A stretch of 64,000 nt of DNA from Streptosporangium amethystogenes (GTDB lineage: Bacteria > Actinomycetota > Actinomycetes > Streptosporangiales > Streptosporangiaceae): the NCBI RefSeq assembly GCF_000721075.1, contig NZ_JOEQ01000001.1, forward strand, positions 124,001 through 188,000, read 5' to 3'. Positions within the stretch are counted from its first letter, which is position 1; every line of letters begins with the position of its first letter. The translations under genes and the position numbers were made by a program. The notes under the pieces were generated by a model that worked only from the letters and a program-made list of their open reading frames with translations, was not told the DNA's origin and did not search any database. Below, piece by piece: positions 1 through 8,125 of this stretch.

Positions 1-1087
1 GGCGGTCGAGCTCCCCGAGCGGGAAACCCTGGGCGAGCCGCAGCTCCAGCATCAACCGCTCCACCGCCCTGTCCTCGGCCCCCAGCACCTCTCGCGCCTG
101 GGCCGGCGAGGTGCCCTCGGCCAGTCGCCGGGCGTAGGCGGCGGGGTGCTTGACGTTCCACCAGCGGGTGCCACCGACGTGGCTGTGCGCCCCGGGACCG
201 ACGCCCCACCAGTCTCCGCCGGTCCAGTAGAGCAGGTTGTGCCGGCATCGCCCGGCCTCGGAGGTCGCCCAGTTGGACACCTCGTACCACTCGAACCCCG
301 CCTCGGCCAGCATGGCGTCGGCGATCAGGTAACGGTCGGCGGCCACGTCGTCGTCGGGCATCGGGAGCTCGCCCCGCCTGATCCTGGCGGCCAGCTTCGT
401 CCCGTCCTCGACGATCAGCGAGTACGCGGAGACATGGTCGGGCCCCGCCTCGATCGCCGCGGCCAGCGAAGCACGCCAGTCGTCGTCGCTCTCCCCTGGC
501 GTGCTGTAGATCAGGTCAAGGTTGACATGCTCGAACCCCGCCTGCCTCGCCTCCCGTACGGCCCGCGCCGGACGTCCGGGGGTGTGGCGACGGTCCAGCA
601 CCGCGAGCACGTGCTCGCGGGCGCTCTGCATCCCGAAGCTCATCCGGTTGAACCCACCCTCGCGAAGCTCCGCCAGGTAGGCGGGGTCCACCGACTCGGG
701 GTTGGCCTCGGTGGTCACCTCGGCGCCGGGAGCGAGCCCGAACTCCTCCTCGATCGCCCCCAGGATCCGTACCAGGTCTCCGGCCGGCAGCAGGGTCGGG
801 GTGCCCCCGCCGAAGAACACGGTCTCGACCGGGAGACGTGCGGCGCCGAGATTGACCCGTGCCCGCCGCACCTCGTCGACGGCGGTGTCCGCGTAGTCCC
901 GCTGCGCGGCGCCGGGACCGAGTTCCGAGGCCGTGTAGGTGTTGAAGTCGCAGTAACCGCACCGGGTCACGCAGAAGGGCACGTGAACGTAGAAGCCGAA
1001 GGGCCGCTCGCCGAGTCCGGCGAGCGCGCTCTCGGGGAGTTCGCCCGAGGCGGGTACGGGATCCCCGTCGGGAAGTGTGGATGGCAC
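1..1087 (-). CDS. hemW: Radical SAM heme chaperone HemW, partial (C-terminus off the left edge)
   Basis: Read on the minus strand from a GTG at 1085-1087, the frame stays open to the window edge (about 362 codons). It begins with a short leader and then FYVHVPFCVTRCGYCDF, which carries the CxxxCxxC cysteines that bind the radical-SAM 4Fe-4S cluster. Further on are FFGGGTPTLL and EANPES, typical of the coproporphyrinogen-oxidase-like HemW family. HemW is a cytoplasmic heme-binding chaperone that inserts heme into respiratory enzymes; it is not the oxidase it resembles. Family length is about 400 aa, so only the C-terminal tail is missing. In actinobacteria hemW usually sits near lepA and hrcA/dnaJ, which fits lepA 2.2 kb away. 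The exact start is uncertain because no strong ribosome site is seen before the GTG. Confidence 0.9.
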   Translation of the reverse strand, partial: MPSTLPDGDPVPASGELPESALAGLGERPFGFYVHVPFCVTRCGYCDFNTYTASELGPGAAQRDYADTAVDEVRRARVNLGAARLPVETVFFGGGTPTLLPAGDLVRILGAIEEEFGLAPGAEVTTEANPESVDPAYLAELREGGFNRMSFGMQSAREHVLAVLDRRHTPGRPARAVREARQAGFEHVNLDLIYSTPGESDDDWRASLAAAIEAGPDHVSAYSLIVEDGTKLAARIRRGELPMPDDDVAADRYLIADAMLAEAGFEWYEVSNWATSEAGRCRHNLLYWTGGDWWGVGPGAHSHVGGTRWWNVKHPAAYARRLAEGTSPAQAREVLGAEDRAVERLMLELRLAQGFPLGELDR

Positions 1088-1201
1088 GCCCCAAGTCTGC
1101 CGCTCCCCGCGCGATGCCCGGGACGTCGCCCCGGCCGTGGAACGCCGCCCGTCCACCGCGGGCCGTTGACGGACAGATCGCACAGGTCTACGATCCGGGA
1201 A

Positions 1202-1228
1202 AACTTAAAGGAAAGTTTCCTATAAGTT
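1202..1228. promoter_or_regulatory. Near-perfect 27-bp palindromic operator upstream of chitinase
   Basis: Two 13-base arms (1202-1214 and 1216-1228) flank a central G at 1215. Twelve of 13 pairs match, the exception being 1208/1222; the core is AGGAAA-G-TTTCCT. It ends 13 bases before the chitinase GTG start, where a repressor would block initiation. I infer an operator for a sugar-responsive repressor. From memory, similar AGGAAAGTTTCCT palindromes occur before secreted polysaccharide-degrading genes of other actinobacteria, but I cannot name the regulator. Confidence 0.7.
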
Positions 1229-1241
1229 ACTATTCCGAGCA

Positions 1242-2531
1242 GTGGAGAAGCCCGTGCAGAGACTCCTCCGGAACATGATCGCGGCAGCCCTCGCCGCAGG
1301 TCTCGCGGCGGTGGCCTTACCGGCCCCGGCCCAGGCCCAGACCCCCTCAGGGAACGATGACCGCTTCAAGCGGGTCGCCTACTTCATCCAGTGGGGCGTC
1401 TACGGCCGCGACTACCACGTCAAGGACATGGAGAGCAGCGGCGCCGCCGCCAAGCTGACCCACATCAACTACGCCTTCGGCTTCGTCAACGCCGAGGGCG
1501 ACTGCTACTCCGCCGACCCCTGGGCCGACTGGCAACGCCCGGTGGCCGCCGAGCAGAGCGTGGACGGCGCCGGCGACGCCGAGGGCCAGGCGCTGAACGG
1601 CAACCTGAACCAGCTGAAGAAGCTCAAGGCCAAGCACCCCGGCCTCAAGACGCTGATCTCCCTCGGCGGCTGGACCGGCTCGAAGTACTTCTCCGACGCG
1701 GTGCTGACCCCCTCCGGACGCGCCAGGCTGGCCTCCTCCTGCATCGACCTGTGGCTCAGGGGCAACCTGCCCGGCACCGCTCCCGGCACCGGAGCGGGCG
1801 TGTTCGACGGCATCGACCTCGACTGGGAGTGGCCGGGCTCCTCCGGCAACGAGGGCAACGTCATCCGCCCCGAGGACAAGCGGAACTTCACCCTGTTCGT
1901 CACCGAACTGCGCCGCCAGATGAACGAGTTCGACCGGCGCACCGAGCTGACCGCCTTCCTGCCCGCCGCCGCCGCGAAGATCGACGCGGGCTTCGAGGTC
2001 CGCGACGTCTTCAAGCAGCTCACCTTCGCCACGATCCAGGGCTATGACCTGCACGGCCCCTGGGAGAACGTCACCGGCCACAACGGCAACCTGTTCAACG
2101 ACCGGCGCGACCCCAACCCGGTGAAGTACAGCGTGGACCAGACGGTCCGCGACTACCTGACGCGTGGCGCCCCGGCCAAGAAGATCGTGGTGGGCGTGCC
2201 CGCGTACGGTCAGGGCTGGACCGGCGTCACCGGCGGCAGGAACGGCCTGTACGGCACCGCCACCGGCCCCGCGCCGGGCACCTTCGCCGCCGGAAGCGAG
2301 GACTACAAGATCCTGGTGAACAAGCCGGGCAAGCGCTACCGCGACCTGCTGACCGGAACCGTGTGGCTCTACGACGGCAACGAGTTCTGGTCCTACGACG
2401 ACCCGGCCTCGCTGGCCCAGAAGGCGGCCTACATTCGCCTGAAGGGCCTCGGCGGCTCGATGATGTGGTCCATCGACCAGGACGACACCTCGGCGGCGCT
2501 CACCTCGGCGCTCTACCGGGTCCTGCGCTGA
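1242..2531 (+). CDS. Secreted GH18 chitinase
   Basis: Secreted endo-acting chitinase (glycoside hydrolase family 18) that cleaves beta-1,4-GlcNAc chains. Of 429 aa, residues 1-33 form a signal peptide (basic start, Ala/Leu-rich core, PAPAQAQ cleavage zone). The barrel carries SLGGW near residue 140 and the catalytic motif DGIDLDWEW with the acid/base Glu at about residue 196. YDLHGPWE and MMWSIDQDD near the C-terminus match later barrel strands. There is no chitin-binding or Fn3 domain, so this is a bare catalytic domain. The chosen start is GTG 1242; GTG 1254 and ATG 1275 are alternatives that still leave a signal peptide. The palindrome just upstream suggests substrate-controlled repression. 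The gene converges on the MOSC gene with only 9 bases between stops. Confidence 0.92.
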   Translation: MEKPVQRLLRNMIAAALAAGLAAVALPAPAQAQTPSGNDDRFKRVAYFIQWGVYGRDYHVKDMESSGAAAKLTHINYAFGFVNAEGDCYSADPWADWQRPVAAEQSVDGAGDAEGQALNGNLNQLKKLKAKHPGLKTLISLGGWTGSKYFSDAVLTPSGRARLASSCIDLWLRGNLPGTAPGTGAGVFDGIDLDWEWPGSSGNEGNVIRPEDKRNFTLFVTELRRQMNEFDRRTELTAFLPAAAAKIDAGFEVRDVFKQLTFATIQGYDLHGPWENVTGHNGNLFNDRRDPNPVKYSVDQTVRDYLTRGAPAKKIVVGVPAYGQGWTGVTGGRNGLYGTATGPAPGTFAAGSEDYKILVNKPGKRYRDLLTGTVWLYDGNEFWSYDDPASLAQKAAYIRLKGLGGSMMWSIDQDDTSAALTSALYRVLR

Positions 2532-2540
2532 GCGACCCTC

Positions 2541-3242
2541 TCATACCGGCGGGGCCGCAGGACCTGGTTCACCGGCGGCCCCGCCCGCACGTTCGTCCCC
2601 GGACGCCTGACCGCGCTCGCGGCCCAGCACCCGCTCAGCGACCCTGTCCCATTTCTCAGGGTGACCCGGGTGGGCGAGCAGGCGGCGCAGCAGGTCTCTG
2701 TCGCCGTGGTAGGCACGGAAGGACTCGGTGACCGTGACGCTGCCTTCGGGGCGCGAGACGATCTCGACGGCGTCGCCCCGGCCCAGCTCGCCCGGCTCGA
2801 CCACCCGCAGGTAGGCGCCGACCCGCCCGACCCGGGTGAAGCTCTTGAGCCAGCCCCGCTCCCCGATCCAGCCGCGGAACACCGAGCACGGCACCCTCGG
2901 GCCGGTCACCTCGGCCAGCACCGTGCCCATCCGCCAGCGCTCCCCGATCTTGGCCCCGTTGACGTCGAGTTCCGCCGTCGTGAGGTTCTCCCCGAACACG
3001 CCGTCGCGCAGCTCCCGGCCCAGCTCGGCCTGCCACCAGTCGTAGTCCTCCCGCGCGTAGGCGTAGATCGCCTGATCGGAAGAGCCGTGGTGCTCCAGGT
3101 CGGCCCTCTCGTCTCCGGCCAGGCCGCGCTCCGAGGCCGTGACCCGGCCGTCCACGGGGGTCTTGTATATCGCGGTGCGCTTGAGACGACCTGCCCACTC
3201 CGCATCGACGGCGCGACCCACGTTCACCGAGGCAATGTGCAT
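2541..3242 (-). CDS. MOSC domain protein (YiiM-like)
   Basis: A 233-aa cytoplasmic protein of the MOSC family, the C-terminal domain of molybdenum-cofactor sulfurases, also found alone in YiiM-type proteins that handle N-hydroxylated substrates or Moco-bound sulfur. Features seen are GDERADLEHHG, YAREDYDWW, VFGENLTT and the conserved cysteine segment RVPCSVFRGW that would carry the sulfur. The last 25 residues are a low-complexity Gly/Ala/Pro/Arg tail. No molybdoenzyme gene is nearby, so the partner is unknown. It converges with the chitinase and lies downstream of lepA on the same strand, with 95 bases between. Confidence 0.85.
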   Translation of the reverse strand: MHIASVNVGRAVDAEWAGRLKRTAIYKTPVDGRVTASERGLAGDERADLEHHGSSDQAIYAYAREDYDWWQAELGRELRDGVFGENLTTAELDVNGAKIGERWRMGTVLAEVTGPRVPCSVFRGWIGERGWLKSFTRVGRVGAYLRVVEPGELGRGDAVEIVSRPEGSVTVTESFRAYHGDRDLLRRLLAHPGHPEKWDRVAERVLGRERGQASGDERAGGAAGEPGPAAPPV

Positions 3243-3337
3243 GACCGGACGGTATCGGAGCCCTCAATCGGAAGGCGAACCGATATCCACCGATTCTTCC
3301 TTCCCGCCGCCAAGCCCGGCCGGGCCCTCGACGCCCT

Positions 3338-5176
3338 TTACTTCTTGGACTTGTCCGCGGCGGACTCGGTGGACAGCGCGGCGACGAACGCCTCCTGGGG
3401 CACCTCGACGCGGCCGACCATCTTCATCCGCTTCTTGCCCTCCTTCTGCTTCTCCAGCAGCTTGCGCTTACGGGAGATGTCACCGCCGTAGCACTTGGCG
3501 AGGACGTCCTTGCGGATGGCACGGATGTTCTCCCGGGCGATGACCCGGGCGCCGATGGCCGCCTGGATCGGCACCTCGAACTGCTGCCTGGGGATGAGCT
3601 CGCGCAGTTTCTTGGCCATCTCGACGCCGTAGGCGTAGGACTTCTCCCGGTGAACGATGGCGCTGAAGGCGTCCACGGCCTCACCCTGGAGCAGGATGTC
3701 GACCTTGACCAGGTCGGACTCCTGCTCGCCCGAGGGCTCGTAGTCCAGCGAGGCGTAGCCGCGCGTACGGGACTTGAGCTGGTCGAAGAAGTCGAAGATG
3801 ATCTCGCCGAGCGGCATCGTGTAGCGGATCTCGACGCGGTCCTCGGACAGGTAGTCCATGCCCTGCAGGTTGCCCCGGCGGTTCTGGCAGAGCTCCATGA
3901 TGGCGCCGATGAACTCAGACGGGACGAGCACCGTCGACTTCACCATCGGCTCGAAGACCTTGTCCACCTTGCCGGTGGGGAACTCCGAGGGGTTGGTGAC
4001 GACGACCTCCTTACCGTCCTCCATGATCACTCGATAGACCACGTTGGGGGCGGTGGAGATGAGCGAGAGGTTGAACTCGCGCTCCAGCCGCTCGCGGACG
4101 ATCTCCATGTGGAGCAGGCCGAGGAAGCCGCAGCGGAAGCCGAAGCCCAGGGCGGCGGAGGTCTCCGGCTCGTAGGCCAGGGCCGCGTCGTTGAGCTGGA
4201 GCTTGTCCAGCGCCTCACGGAGCTCGGGGTAGTCGTCACCATCGATGGGGTACAGGCCCGAGAAGACCATGGGCTTGGGGTGCTGGTATCCGCTGAGCGC
4301 CTCGGTGGCCGACCTCGACACGGAGGTCACCGTGTCACCGACCCGCGACTGGCGGACGTCCTTCACACCGGTGATCAGATAGCCCACCTCACCGACGCCC
4401 AGCCCCTGGTCGGCGATCTTCGGCTCGGGCGAGATGACGCCGATCTCCAGCGTCTCGTGGGCCGCGCCGGTGGACATCATCAGGATGCGCTCACGCTTGC
4501 CCAGGTGCCCGTCCATGACCCGGACGTACGTGATCACGCCCCGGTAGGTGTCGTAGACCGAGTCGAAGATCAGCGCGCGGGCGGGCGCGTCGGCGTTGCC
4601 GACCGGGGCCGGGATGTTCTCGACCACGTGGTCCAGGAGCTCGCGAACGCCCACACCGGTCTTGCCGGAGACCCTCAGCACGTCCTCCGGGTCACAGCCG
4701 ATGAGGTGGGCGATCTCCGCGGCGTACTTCTCCGGCTGGGCGGCGGGCAGGTCGATCTTGTTGAGCACCGGGATGATCGTCATGTCGTTGTTCATGGCCA
4801 GGTAGAGGTTGGCCAAAGTCTGCGCCTCGATACCCTGTGCGGCGTCGACCAGCAGGATCGCACCCTCACACGCCTGGAGCGACCGGGAGACCTCATAGGT
4901 GAAGTCGACGTGCCCGGGAGTGTCGATCATGTTGAGGACGTAGTCGGTCTCGCCGACCTGCCACGGCAGCCTGACCGCCTGCGACTTGATCGTGATACCG
5001 CGCTCGCGCTCGATGTCCATCCGATCGAGATACTGAGCGCGCATGGAACGGTCGTCGACCACTCCGGTGATCTGCAGCATGCGGTCGGCTAGCGTCGACT
5101 TGCCATGGTCGATATGCGCGATGATGCAGAAGTTGCGAAGCACCGCGGGGTCGGTCTGGCCAGGCTGAATGCGCAC
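3338..5176 (-). CDS. lepA: Elongation factor 4 (LepA), back-translocating GTPase
   Basis: Ribosome-associated translational GTPase. The G1 motif [17 protein letters not shown] (G3) and NKIDLP (G4) are present, followed by the EF-G-like domains and the LepA-specific C-terminal domain with [19 protein letters not shown]. The frame is open up to a GTG at 5270-5272, but that start would overlap the divergent gene at 5251. I chose GTG 5174-5176 ([15 protein letters not shown]), giving 612 aa, close to other actinobacterial LepA proteins. ATG 5234-5236 is an alternative. None has a clear Shine-Dalgarno sequence. hemW, lepA, rpsT and holA keep close company here as in other actinobacteria. Confidence 0.95.
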   Translation of the reverse strand: MRIQPGQTDPAVLRNFCIIAHIDHGKSTLADRMLQITGVVDDRSMRAQYLDRMDIERERGITIKSQAVRLPWQVGETDYVLNMIDTPGHVDFTYEVSRSLQACEGAILLVDAAQGIEAQTLANLYLAMNNDMTIIPVLNKIDLPAAQPEKYAAEIAHLIGCDPEDVLRVSGKTGVGVRELLDHVVENIPAPVGNADAPARALIFDSVYDTYRGVITYVRVMDGHLGKRERILMMSTGAAHETLEIGVISPEPKIADQGLGVGEVGYLITGVKDVRQSRVGDTVTSVSRSATEALSGYQHPKPMVFSGLYPIDGDDYPELREALDKLQLNDAALAYEPETSAALGFGFRCGFLGLLHMEIVRERLEREFNLSLISTAPNVVYRVIMEDGKEVVVTNPSEFPTGKVDKVFEPMVKSTVLVPSEFIGAIMELCQNRRGNLQGMDYLSEDRVEIRYTMPLGEIIFDFFDQLKSRTRGYASLDYEPSGEQESDLVKVDILLQGEAVDAFSAIVHREKSYAYGVEMAKKLRELIPRQQFEVPIQAAIGARVIARENIRAIRKDVLAKCYGGDISRKRKLLEKQKEGKKRMKMVGRVEVPQEAFVAALSTESAADKSKK

Positions 5177-5250
5177 CGGGGTCCGTTTCAACAGATTGAT
5201 GACGATCACACGACTGGCATGCCAGCCGCCTTCCATGGTGACATGTCCGG

Positions 5251-6252
5251 GTGATTGCCCGGACCAGAGCACGACTCGGCCTGCGTTTTCTCGCTGTGGT
5301 GGCGGCCCTGCTCCTTGCCCTTCCAGGGTTGGCCGTGGCCACCCTCACCCTGCAGTTTACCGGGACACCCGCCCCGTGGGCGAAGACGACCGGCCACGAC
5401 GCCCTGTGGCTCGGCCACGCATGGGTGGACGGCAGGAAGACCCACGACGACGTGCGGGCGCTCGCCGCCAGGCTCCGCAAGACCGGTATCAAGGACGTCT
5501 ATCTCCACTCGGGACCGTTCGACCGCGACGGGACATTGCCCATCGAGAGATATCCCAAGGCCGTCGATCTTCTGAAGTGGTGGCGCGAGGAGTTGCCGAA
5601 GGTCAGGATCTCGGCCTGGCTCGGCCAGAAGGTCGACGGCACCCTGGACCTCGACGACGCGGCCTCCAGGCGGCGTGTGCTGGACGGCGTGCGCGCGATC
5701 ATGGCGCTCGGCTTCGACGGCGTGCACTACAACTTCGAGCCGATCGGCGACGGCGACACCGAGTTCCTCGACCTGCTGACCCGGACCCGCGTGATCGTGG
5801 GCGACGGTCTGCTCTCCACCTCGACCCCGCAGATCGAACCGTTCCCGCTCACCCGCCCGGCCGTACGCGCCGTCCTCGGCCACGACAAGTACTGGTCGCC
5901 CGACTACTTCCGCCAGGTGGCGAACCTTACCGACCAGGTAGCGATCATGACCTACGACTCGTATCTCCCCTTCCCCTCCGTATACGGCGGCTACGTCGTG
6001 CGGCAGAGCACGCTGGCGCTGGAACTCGTCCCCGAGGAGAAGACGGTGCTGATCGGCGCCCCGGCCTATCACGACCACAACGTCTCCTGGGCCGACGAGG
6101 CCGAGAGCGTCGAGAAGGCGGCCAGGGGCGCCCGGCTGGCGCTGACCTCGTACGGCAAACCCCGTGAGCGGTTCGGGCTGGCGATCTACGTCGACTTCGC
6201 CGCCACCAAGGAGGACTGGGCCGAGTACGACAGGTTCTGGTTCAAGCCGTGA
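5251..6252 (+). CDS. Membrane-anchored GH18-like TIM-barrel protein
   Basis: A 333-aa protein with a signal anchor at residues 10-31 ([18 protein letters not shown]) and the rest outside the membrane. The exported part looks like a glycoside hydrolase 18-type barrel: strand motif [10 protein letters not shown] (D156, E163) sits where chitinases have DxxDxE, and [11 protein letters not shown] and [11 protein letters not shown] match later barrel strands. The first two acidic residues of DxxDxE are not fully conserved (D-G-V-H-Y-N-F-E), so hydrolase activity is uncertain. It could instead be a peptidoglycan or sugar-binding relative. The start is GTG 5251, divergent from lepA. It is not obviously related in sequence to the chitinase at 1242. 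Confidence 0.7.
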   Translation: MIARTRARLGLRFLAVVAALLLALPGLAVATLTLQFTGTPAPWAKTTGHDALWLGHAWVDGRKTHDDVRALAARLRKTGIKDVYLHSGPFDRDGTLPIERYPKAVDLLKWWREELPKVRISAWLGQKVDGTLDLDDAASRRRVLDGVRAIMALGFDGVHYNFEPIGDGDTEFLDLLTRTRVIVGDGLLSTSTPQIEPFPLTRPAVRAVLGHDKYWSPDYFRQVANLTDQVAIMTYDSYLPFPSVYGGYVVRQSTLALELVPEEKTVLIGAPAYHDHNVSWADEAESVEKAARGARLALTSYGKPRERFGLAIYVDFAATKEDWAEYDRFWFKP

Positions 6253-6321
6253 GGATCACGGTCCGAGCGATCAAAATCACACGCTAAACTGATCAGGCAT
6301 CCCTCTGCCCGGCCTGTCGAT

Positions 6322-6351
6322 TTGAGTGACGACCTCGGCAGTTGGTAGCCT
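6322..6351 (+). promoter_or_regulatory. Promoter of rpsT
   Basis: TTGAGT (6322-6327), an 18-base spacer and TAGCCT (6346-6351) match the primary-sigma consensus of actinobacteria. They lie 69 bases before the rpsT start. Inferred from sequence only. Confidence 0.6.
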
Positions 6352-6420
6352 AGTCAACTGCGTGTGGCGCGCCCTCTCTGCCCGCGCGCCCCATCCAACG
6401 ACATTCACCGAGGCTTCTTC

Positions 6421-6696
6421 GTGGCGAACATCAAGTCCCAGATCAAGCGCAACCGGCAGAACGAGAAGGCCCGGCTGCGCAACAAGGCTGTCAAGTCTTC
6501 CCTGAAGACGGCCATCCGCAAGTTCCGTGAGGCCGCCGACCAGGGTGACGTCGCGCAGGCCGCTGTGCTCCAGCGCGCCGCCGCCCGTCAGCTGGACAAG
6601 GCTGCCAGCAAGGGCGTCATCCACAAGAACCAGGCCGCCAACCGCAAGTCGGCGATCGCCCAGCGCGCCGCCGCCCTGTCGACGGCCACCAAGTAG
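6421..6696 (+). CDS. rpsT: 30S ribosomal protein S20
   Basis: A 91-aa, Lys/Arg/Ala-rich protein, [20 protein letters not shown] at the start, typical of S20, which binds 16S rRNA in the small subunit. The frame is open further upstream, but GTG 6421 gives the family N-terminus and correct length. It is the only gene on this strand here, with its own promoter and a classical terminator, and it converges on holA. The order lepA, rpsT, holA is conserved in many actinobacteria. Confidence 0.97.
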   Translation: MANIKSQIKRNRQNEKARLRNKAVKSSLKTAIRKFREAADQGDVAQAAVLQRAAARQLDKAASKGVIHKNQAANRKSAIAQRAAALSTATK

Positions 6697-6711
6697 TTTC
6701 AGGTTTCGCGG

Positions 6712-6738
6712 ACGCCGCCCCCTCACGGGGTGCGGCGT
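6712..6738 (+). terminator. Rho-independent terminator of rpsT
   Basis: Stem ACGCCGC plus CCCC (6712-6722) pairs with GGGG (6727-6730) and GCGGCGT (6732-6738), with a one-base bulge, and is followed by TTCTTGCGTTT. It sits 16 bases after the rpsT stop. Confidence 0.8.
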
Positions 6739-6888
6739 TCTTGCGTTTCACCCGCCCGTGCTGCCTGGCGCACCGAGGTTTTCGCCGGCCGCGCACCTCT
6801 GCGGGCGACCGCGGGGCCGGGGCGGTGTGACACCGACCGGCCCCGTTTTCCGAACCTGCCGCATCATTGCAGGTCAGCGGAGTACGGG

Positions 6889-7860
6889 CTAGCGCCCGGT
6901 GCGGCTGGCGACCACGGTCTGGACCATGTGCTCCAGCGCGTACGCGGGGTCGGCGCCGCCACCCTTCACCTGAGCGTCGGCGGTGGCGACGGCCTGGATC
7001 GCGCGGGCGAGCCCTTCAGGTCCCCAGCCGTTCAGCTGCCGCTGGACCCGTTCGATCTTCCAGGGCGGCATGCCGAGCTGGCCGGCGAGTTGACCGCCCC
7101 TCAGGTTTCGGGGAGCACCGCCCACCTTCGCCAGCGAGCGCAGGCCCCCGGCGAGCGCGCTCACCAGCAGGACCGGTGCCGTACCGGTCGCCAGGGCCCA
7201 GCGCAGTTGTTCCAGGGCTTCGCCCAGGCGCCCCTCGACTGCCGAGTCGGCCACGGTGAACCCGCTGACCTCGGCCCTGCCCCGGTGGTAGCGCGCCACG
7301 GCGGCCTCGTCGATCGCCTTGCCGGGGGTGTCGAAGGCGAGCTGGCTGCAGGCGGCGGCGAGCTCGCGCAGGTCGTTACCCACGGCGTCGAGGAGCGCGG
7401 CGGCGGCGTCCGCCCCGATGGTGCGCCCGGCCCGTTTCAGCTCCGTCTTGACGAACGCCAGCCGCTCGGCCGGTTTGGTCACCTTGGTGACCGATACCAC
7501 CTGTGCCCCGGCTTTCTTGACCCCGTCGACCAGTGCCTTCCCCTTGACGCCCCCCGGATGGACGAGGATCAGCACGGTCTCCTCGGCCGGGTGAGCCGCG
7601 TAGGAGACGACTTCGGCGATGACGTCCTTGCCGAGGTCCTGGGCCGAGCGGACGACCACCACGGACCTGTCGCCGAACAGCGAGGGCGACGTCATACGGG
7701 TGAGCTCCCCGAGCTCCATCTTCGCGCCGGGGAGATCGTGCACCTCGACGGTCGGATCGGCTGCCCTGGCCGCCGAGGTCACCTCGCTCACCGCGCGGTC
7801 GGCCAGCAGTTCCTCGTCGCCGAGTATCAGGATCACGGGTGCCGGATCGGTTGCCGCCAT
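6889..7860 (-). CDS. holA: DNA polymerase III subunit delta
   Basis: Delta subunit of the clamp loader that opens the beta sliding clamp. The 323-aa product starts MAATDPAPVILILGDEELLADRAV, the usual HolA N-terminus, and contains the delta-family AAA-like body and a C-terminal region (LKRAGRTIGADAAAALL, WKIERVQRQL). The frame continues upstream to 8040, but that extension overlaps the opposite small zinc-ribbon gene. ATG 7858-7860 is chosen, with ATG 7870-7872 as alternative. It is the last gene of the minus-strand run degV, comEA, comEC, holA, a common actinobacterial order. Confidence 0.93.
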   Translation of the reverse strand: MAATDPAPVILILGDEELLADRAVSEVTSAARAADPTVEVHDLPGAKMELGELTRMTSPSLFGDRSVVVVRSAQDLGKDVIAEVVSYAAHPAEETVLILVHPGGVKGKALVDGVKKAGAQVVSVTKVTKPAERLAFVKTELKRAGRTIGADAAAALLDAVGNDLRELAAACSQLAFDTPGKAIDEAAVARYHRGRAEVSGFTVADSAVEGRLGEALEQLRWALATGTAPVLLVSALAGGLRSLAKVGGAPRNLRGGQLAGQLGMPPWKIERVQRQLNGWGPEGLARAIQAVATADAQVKGGGADPAYALEHMVQTVVASRTGR

Positions 7861-7969
7861 GCCGAGCAGCATGCCACGTCCCAGCGGCGGGAGGGGCATC
7901 GGCAAGTCGTTCGCAATTGGAATGCAGGTGCGCTGAAGCACCCTGGGAACATCACAGGAGGTGAAAACC

Positions 7970-8125
7970 ATGACGAACTCCATCATTCGCCGCCACGCCT
8001 GCCCGCGCTGCGGAACATCCCTCGACGAGGGCCCGATCATGTACCGCTGCGCGCGCTGCAGCCGGTCGGTCTACGCCGCCGACGTGGACACCGAGTTCCG
8101 CCGCCCGGCCAAGGTCACGTCCTAG
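7970..8125 (+). CDS. 51-aa zinc-ribbon protein, function unknown
   Basis: A short gene starting ATG 7970 with a near-ideal ribosome site (AGGAGGTGAAAACC before the ATG). The product has CPRC at residues 11-14 and CARC at 27-30, a four-cysteine zinc-ribbon knuckle arrangement, between basic segments. I do not recognise a named family; such mini-ribbons can bind nucleic acid or ribosomes. It is encoded opposite the comEC-holA run, in the gap between them. Its TAG stop (8123-8125) overlaps the comEC TAG on the other strand through the palindrome CTAG at 8122-8125. Strong ribosome site and four spaced cysteines make it very likely real. Confidence 0.8.
   Translation: MTNSIIRRHACPRCGTSLDEGPIMYRCARCSRSVYAADVDTEFRRPAKVTS

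Noticed and set aside
3650..5092. 480-codon plus-strand open frame
   Set aside because: Exact antisense of lepA; Val/Asp/Gly-rich shadow without any motif.
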